Below are positions 60,821-64,000 of a stretch of 64,000 bases of DNA, one piece after another (within the stretch, counting starts at the first letter, position 1; every line of letters begins with the position of its first letter). The notes beneath the pieces were generated by a model. The model did not search any database. It was given only the letters and a program-made list of their open reading frames with translations, and had not been told where the DNA came from. Both the position numbers and the translations under genes were made by a program. The stretch is from NCBI GenBank assembly GCA_965229625.1, contig CBDDJJ010000001.1, positions 2,356,001 through 2,420,000 on the forward strand. The letters are read 5' to 3'. The DNA comes from JANQIO01 sp965229625. GTDB taxonomy: Bacteria; Pseudomonadota; Gammaproteobacteria; Pseudomonadales; Halieaceae.

Positions 60821-63004
60821 ATGGCGCTTTCCACTCGCATCTTTATCGGACTGTTCGCCGGCGTAGCCACCGGCCTGTTCTTCGGTGAACTGGTCGCTGA
60901 CCTGAACGTCATCGGTGACATCTTCGTCAAACTGTTGCAGATGACTGTGCTGCCCTACATCATGGTTTCGCTGGTAGCGGGCTTCGGCCGCATGGAAATG
61001 CAGGAAGCGAAGCGGCTTGCGGTGCGCGGCGCGGCGGTGCTGGCAGTCATCTGGCTATTGGCCCTGCTGCTGATTTTTGCAGCGCCGCTGGCCTTTCCCG
61101 ACCGCGACAGTGCCTCCTTTTTCGCCAGCCCCATGCTGAGTGGCGCAGCGGGTAACGACCTGCTGGAGCTGTACCTGCCCCACAATATTTTCTACTCGCT
61201 GTCGAACAACCTGGTACCAGCGGTGGTGCTGTTCAGCATCTTCATGGGCATCGCGCTGATCTCCGTGGAAGACAAGGACAAGGTGCTGCCCTTCTTCGAC
61301 AGCCTCAGCCACGCCCTTGCGCATATCAACGGCATGATCGTGAAGCTGACCCCTTACGGCATCTTCGCTATTGCGGCAGCCGCCGCCGGCACCATGACGG
61401 TGGAGGAACTCGGCCGCGTGCAGGTGTACCTGGTGACCTACATTGCGGTGGCGCTGCTGGTGACCTTCTGGATTTTCCCGGGACTGGTCAGCGCCGTGAG
61501 CGGCATCCCCTTCCGCGAAGTACTGGATACCTTCCGGGACGCGCTGGTGACCGCTTTTGCTACCGGCAACCAGTTCGTGGTGCTGCCGCTGATTGCCGAA
61601 AACTGCAAGGCCCTGCTGGCGAGGCATTCACTGCCCGAGAAAGACACCGAATCCGCCATCGACATCATTGTACCGGTATCTTTCAACTTCCCATCGCTGG
61701 GCAAAATGCTGGTACTGCTGTTCGTGCTGTTTTCTGCCTGGTTTACCGATACCAACCTGGATGTCGGCCAGCGCCTGATGCTCGCCTTCAATGGCCTGTT
61801 CAGCCTGTTCGGCAGCATCAATGTGGCGGTGCCCTACATGCTCGACAGCCTGCGCATCCCCGCGGACATGTTCCAGCTGTTCCTGGTCACCGGCGTTGTG
61901 GTGGGCCGCTTCGGCGCCATGCTCGCTGCCCTCCACATCATTGTGCTGAGCGTTGTCGGTACGCTGGCGGTCTGTGGCAGGCTACAGTTCAGCGCCGCGC
62001 GTATCGGTCGCTACCTGGGGATCAGCGCCGGGGCGACCGCGGCGCTGCTGGTGGCGCTGTATGCCTATTTCTCGGCGTTCGTGCCAGTGCCACCCAGCAG
62101 GGATGCGGTGCTGGCCACCATCGAACCCAGGGTGCAACAGGTGCCAGCGCGCGTGCTCCTGACCGCACCGCCGCTCCCCGGCGAGGAGCTGCTCGACGAG
62201 AACGCCGAGGAGACTGTCGAAGAGTTCTCGATCACCGATATGCGACTGGGTCGGCGCTTCGATGAAATCCTCGAGCGCGGGGTGCTGCGCGTGGGTTACC
62301 GGCCCAACAACCTGCCCTGCACTTTCCTGAACGGTGACCGGGTCGTGGGCTTTGATGCCGACATGGCGCACAGCCTGGCCCGCGACCTGGGTGTGGAACT
62401 GGAACTGGTGCCCTTCAAATTCGACACCCTCTACAGCGCCCTGCGCGAGGCGCAGATCGATATCGCCATGTCCTGCATCGCCAGCCTGCCGGACCGCTAC
62501 AGCCGGGCGGCTTTCGCCCGTCCGGTGCTGGACCTGCGCATGGCCCTGATCGTGCCCGACCATATGCGCCACCAGGTCAGCGAGAACGGCAGCCTCATGG
62601 CTGATTTTGACATCGCGATGGTGAGCAGCCATTACTTCGAAGGGAGGCTGCGGGAACAGGTGCCCGGCGCCCGCTTTGTTGAACTGGAAAGTGCCGAGTC
62701 GTTCTTCAGGGATGAGCCGCCCGCCGAAGCACTGTTGTTGACCGCAGAAGAAGGGGCGGCCTACGCCTTTCGCTATCCCGCTTACAGCGTGGTCCCTTCC
62801 GATCCGCCGGTACGGGTACCGGCCGCCTATGCACTCCCACGCGGCGAGCCCGAATGGCAGGAAGTGGTCAGCAACTGGGTGCAGCTCAAGCAGGCCGACG
62901 GCAGCGTAGATCGGCTCTACAGCTACTGGATGGAGGGCGGCGTGACCGCCCGCAAGCAGCGTCGCTGGTCCGTCGCCCAGGATGTCCTGGGATGGTGGGA
63001 CTAG
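60821..63004 (+). CDS. Dicarboxylate-symporter-like domain fused to a family 3 solute-binding domain
   Basis: A 727-residue protein. Residues about 1-425 form a membrane part of the DAACS (GltP/DctA) type with about eight helices. The usual serine-rich hairpin is replaced by TGNQF and the NMDGT motif by NFPSLGK, so sodium and substrate sites differ from the family. After a short linker, residues about 480-700 match the periplasmic amino-acid-binding family 3 (GVLRVGYRPNNLPCTF, GFDADMAHSLARDLGVELELV). The binding domain should lie in the periplasm and may feed or gate the membrane part. It begins 37 bases after the cytochrome gene, probably in the same operon. Confidence 0.82.
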   Translation: MALSTRIFIGLFAGVATGLFFGELVADLNVIGDIFVKLLQMTVLPYIMVSLVAGFGRMEMQEAKRLAVRGAAVLAVIWLLALLLIFAAPLAFPDRDSASFFASPMLSGAAGNDLLELYLPHNIFYSLSNNLVPAVVLFSIFMGIALISVEDKDKVLPFFDSLSHALAHINGMIVKLTPYGIFAIAAAAAGTMTVEELGRVQVYLVTYIAVALLVTFWIFPGLVSAVSGIPFREVLDTFRDALVTAFATGNQFVVLPLIAENCKALLARHSLPEKDTESAIDIIVPVSFNFPSLGKMLVLLFVLFSAWFTDTNLDVGQRLMLAFNGLFSLFGSINVAVPYMLDSLRIPADMFQLFLVTGVVVGRFGAMLAALHIIVLSVVGTLAVCGRLQFSAARIGRYLGISAGATAALLVALYAYFSAFVPVPPSRDAVLATIEPRVQQVPARVLLTAPPLPGEELLDENAEETVEEFSITDMRLGRRFDEILERGVLRVGYRPNNLPCTFLNGDRVVGFDADMAHSLARDLGVELELVPFKFDTLYSALREAQIDIAMSCIASLPDRYSRAAFARPVLDLRMALIVPDHMRHQVSENGSLMADFDIAMVSSHYFEGRLREQVPGARFVELESAESFFRDEPPAEALLLTAEEGAAYAFRYPAYSVVPSDPPVRVPAAYALPRGEPEWQEVVSNWVQLKQADGSVDRLYSYWMEGGVTARKQRRWSVAQDVLGWWD

Positions 63005-63044
63005 GTGCCGCCAGGCTTACTGCCAGCACCCTCTGCAATAACCG

Positions 63045-63644
63045 CTACAGGTGGAATCGGATGCCGAACAGCAGGTAGTGGTGACTGCTGTGCTCGAACT
63101 CCAGCGGACCGTCATCGGGAGTCTCCAGGTTGGTCGTGAAGTCCTGCTCGAAGTACTGGTAGGTGAGGCTGGTTGACCAGTGCCGCCCAAGATCGTAGTT
63201 GAGTCCCAACTGGATGCCGTAAAGAAATTCTTCATCCTCGAGGTCGTCAAAGATAGCATCGGCAAAATCCGGCTGGCTGTTCCATTCCAGGCTGCCTTCG
63301 CCGACCACCAACCCGATCATGCCCTTCATGCGGGGGATGAACAGCGGGCGCTGGTAATTCAGCGACAGGAAGACCTGGTCAATATCAACGTCATCACCGT
63401 CGGTGTGGGTGTAGTCGAGCTGGAAGAACCAGTTGGAGTTTACTTCGTAGGCCAGCCCGAGACCGAAGGTATCCCCGCTGTCTTCGGGGTCGAAGCCGAG
63501 TTGGCCGGCAAAGTCGAAGTCCACGTCGTATTCGGCGCCACCAGCATAGAGCGCCGCAAACACCGGCCGGCGCTCTTCATCCGCCGCGGCGCTGGCGGTG
63601 CCCAGGACCAGCAACAAGGCTACCCACAAACGTAGGGAAACCAT
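63045..63644 (-). CDS. Outer-membrane beta-barrel protein
   Basis: A 199-residue protein with signal peptide (1-21) and alternating strands that suggest a small eight-strand barrel of OmpW/OmpA-like type. The last strand HHYLLFGIRFHL ends without the usual terminal Phe, so membrane insertion may be weak. The exact family is not clear to me and function is unknown. Confidence 0.7.
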   Translation of the reverse strand: MVSLRLWVALLLVLGTASAAADEERRPVFAALYAGGAEYDVDFDFAGQLGFDPEDSGDTFGLGLAYEVNSNWFFQLDYTHTDGDDVDIDQVFLSLNYQRPLFIPRMKGMIGLVVGEGSLEWNSQPDFADAIFDDLEDEEFLYGIQLGLNYDLGRHWSTSLTYQYFEQDFTTNLETPDDGPLEFEHSSHHYLLFGIRFHL

Positions 63645-63737
63645 TTCTCCATCCTTCTATGGCAGCATTTGCCGGAGTATTGCATAAAACCGTTGTCGCC
63701 GTGTTGGAACGGCTTCACGCTTTACACAACTTAGCAA

Positions 63738-64000
63738 TCACTCGCTTAGCTCAGGCAAATCCCGGTACAGCGCCAGTGCTTCCGGGTTGGCCAGCGCATC
63801 GGTGTTCTTCACCGGGCGGTCATGTATCACATTGCGCACGGCGAGCTCGACGATCTTGCCGCTGATGGTACGCGGGATGTCTGCGACGGCGATAATCCGA
63901 GCCGGCACATGGCGCGGCGTGGTATTGCTGCGGATGACCTGCTTGATGCGATCGCGCAGCGCGTCGTCAAGCTCAATGCCCTCGCTCAACACCACGAACA
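63738..64000 (-). CDS. Acetoacetyl-CoA synthetase, C-terminal part
   Basis: The reverse strand carries the last 86 or so codons of an acyl-activating enzyme; the rest lies past the window edge. The segment TPRHVPARIIAVADIPRTISGK contains the conserved Lys of the adenylate-forming C-terminal domain, and RPVKNTDALANPEAL is typical of acetoacetate-CoA ligase. That enzyme activates acetoacetate for lipid or polyhydroxyalkanoate metabolism. Confidence 0.85.
   Translation of the reverse strand, partial: FVVLSEGIELDDALRDRIKQVIRSNTTPRHVPARIIAVADIPRTISGKIVELAVRNVIHDRPVKNTDALANPEALALYRDLPELSE

Overview
The window is high-GC, densely coded DNA from a gammaproteobacterium. The gene content (large Pseudomonas-type isocitrate lyase, DUF1302/DUF1329/YCF48/RND lipid-type export cluster, wax ester synthase, Bat/MoxR operon, orphan TAXI receptor, multiheme cytochromes) resembles marine Halieaceae/OM60-type bacteria. 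That placement is inference from gene content; no rRNA or tRNA gene was seen.

Layout. 1-8.4 kb: start of an enoyl-CoA hydratase, a TPR diguanylate cyclase, a TauD-like dioxygenase, an orphan HlyD adaptor, a NADAR protein, a lysophospholipid acyltransferase, an orphan CheB-like methylesterase, and a YHS protein coupled to a membrane-anchored TAXI receptor. 8.4-9.5 kb: thioredoxin and a cysteine-containing TetR regulator that share an operator-like sequence. 9.7-18.9 kb: isocitrate lyase, two tandem leucine-rich-repeat lipoproteins, an unusual isocitrate dehydrogenase with an internally duplicated domain, a lytic transglycosylase and a DUF2788 protein. 18.9-27.2 kb: purT (minus) and the moxR-DUF58-DUF4381-batA-batB/C-batD operon. 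27.4-32.3 kb: HAD phosphatase, retropepsin-like protease, TolB/TPR membrane protein, sodium:solute symporter. 32.4-39.7 kb (minus): DUF1302 porin-like protein, DUF1329, YCF48 and RND genes, closed by a c-heme DUF3365 protein. 39.8-45.4 kb (minus): acyl-CoA hydrolase/transferase, WS/DGAT acyltransferase and a molybdopterin oxidoreductase, with a TonB receptor diverging from the last across a strong palindrome. 47.6-52.4 kb: MgtE, a DUF4136 lipoprotein, a CadD-like transporter, a small anchored protein, a zinc-ribbon protein and a UbiA prenyltransferase.

The most notable region is 52.4-63 kb. It encodes a complete MtrABC-type electron conduit: periplasmic decaheme cytochrome, outer-membrane barrel and decaheme OmcA/MtrC lipoprotein. 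Next to it are a divergent triheme periplasmic cytochrome, a CymA/NapC-type quinol dehydrogenase and a large cytochrome that joins a nine-heme MtrA-like part to an ethylbenzene-dehydrogenase-type heme domain. Together about 37 heme-binding motifs would carry electrons from the quinol pool across the periplasm and outer membrane. A gene fusing a dicarboxylate-symporter-like domain to a family 3 solute-binding domain follows 37 bases later. The window ends in an outer-membrane barrel gene and the 3' end of an acetoacetyl-CoA synthetase.

Two intergenic arrays of one 14-base repeat begin at the stop codons of unrelated genes (27.2 and 43.2 kb). A third array with the same period but another sequence lies at 47.5 kb.
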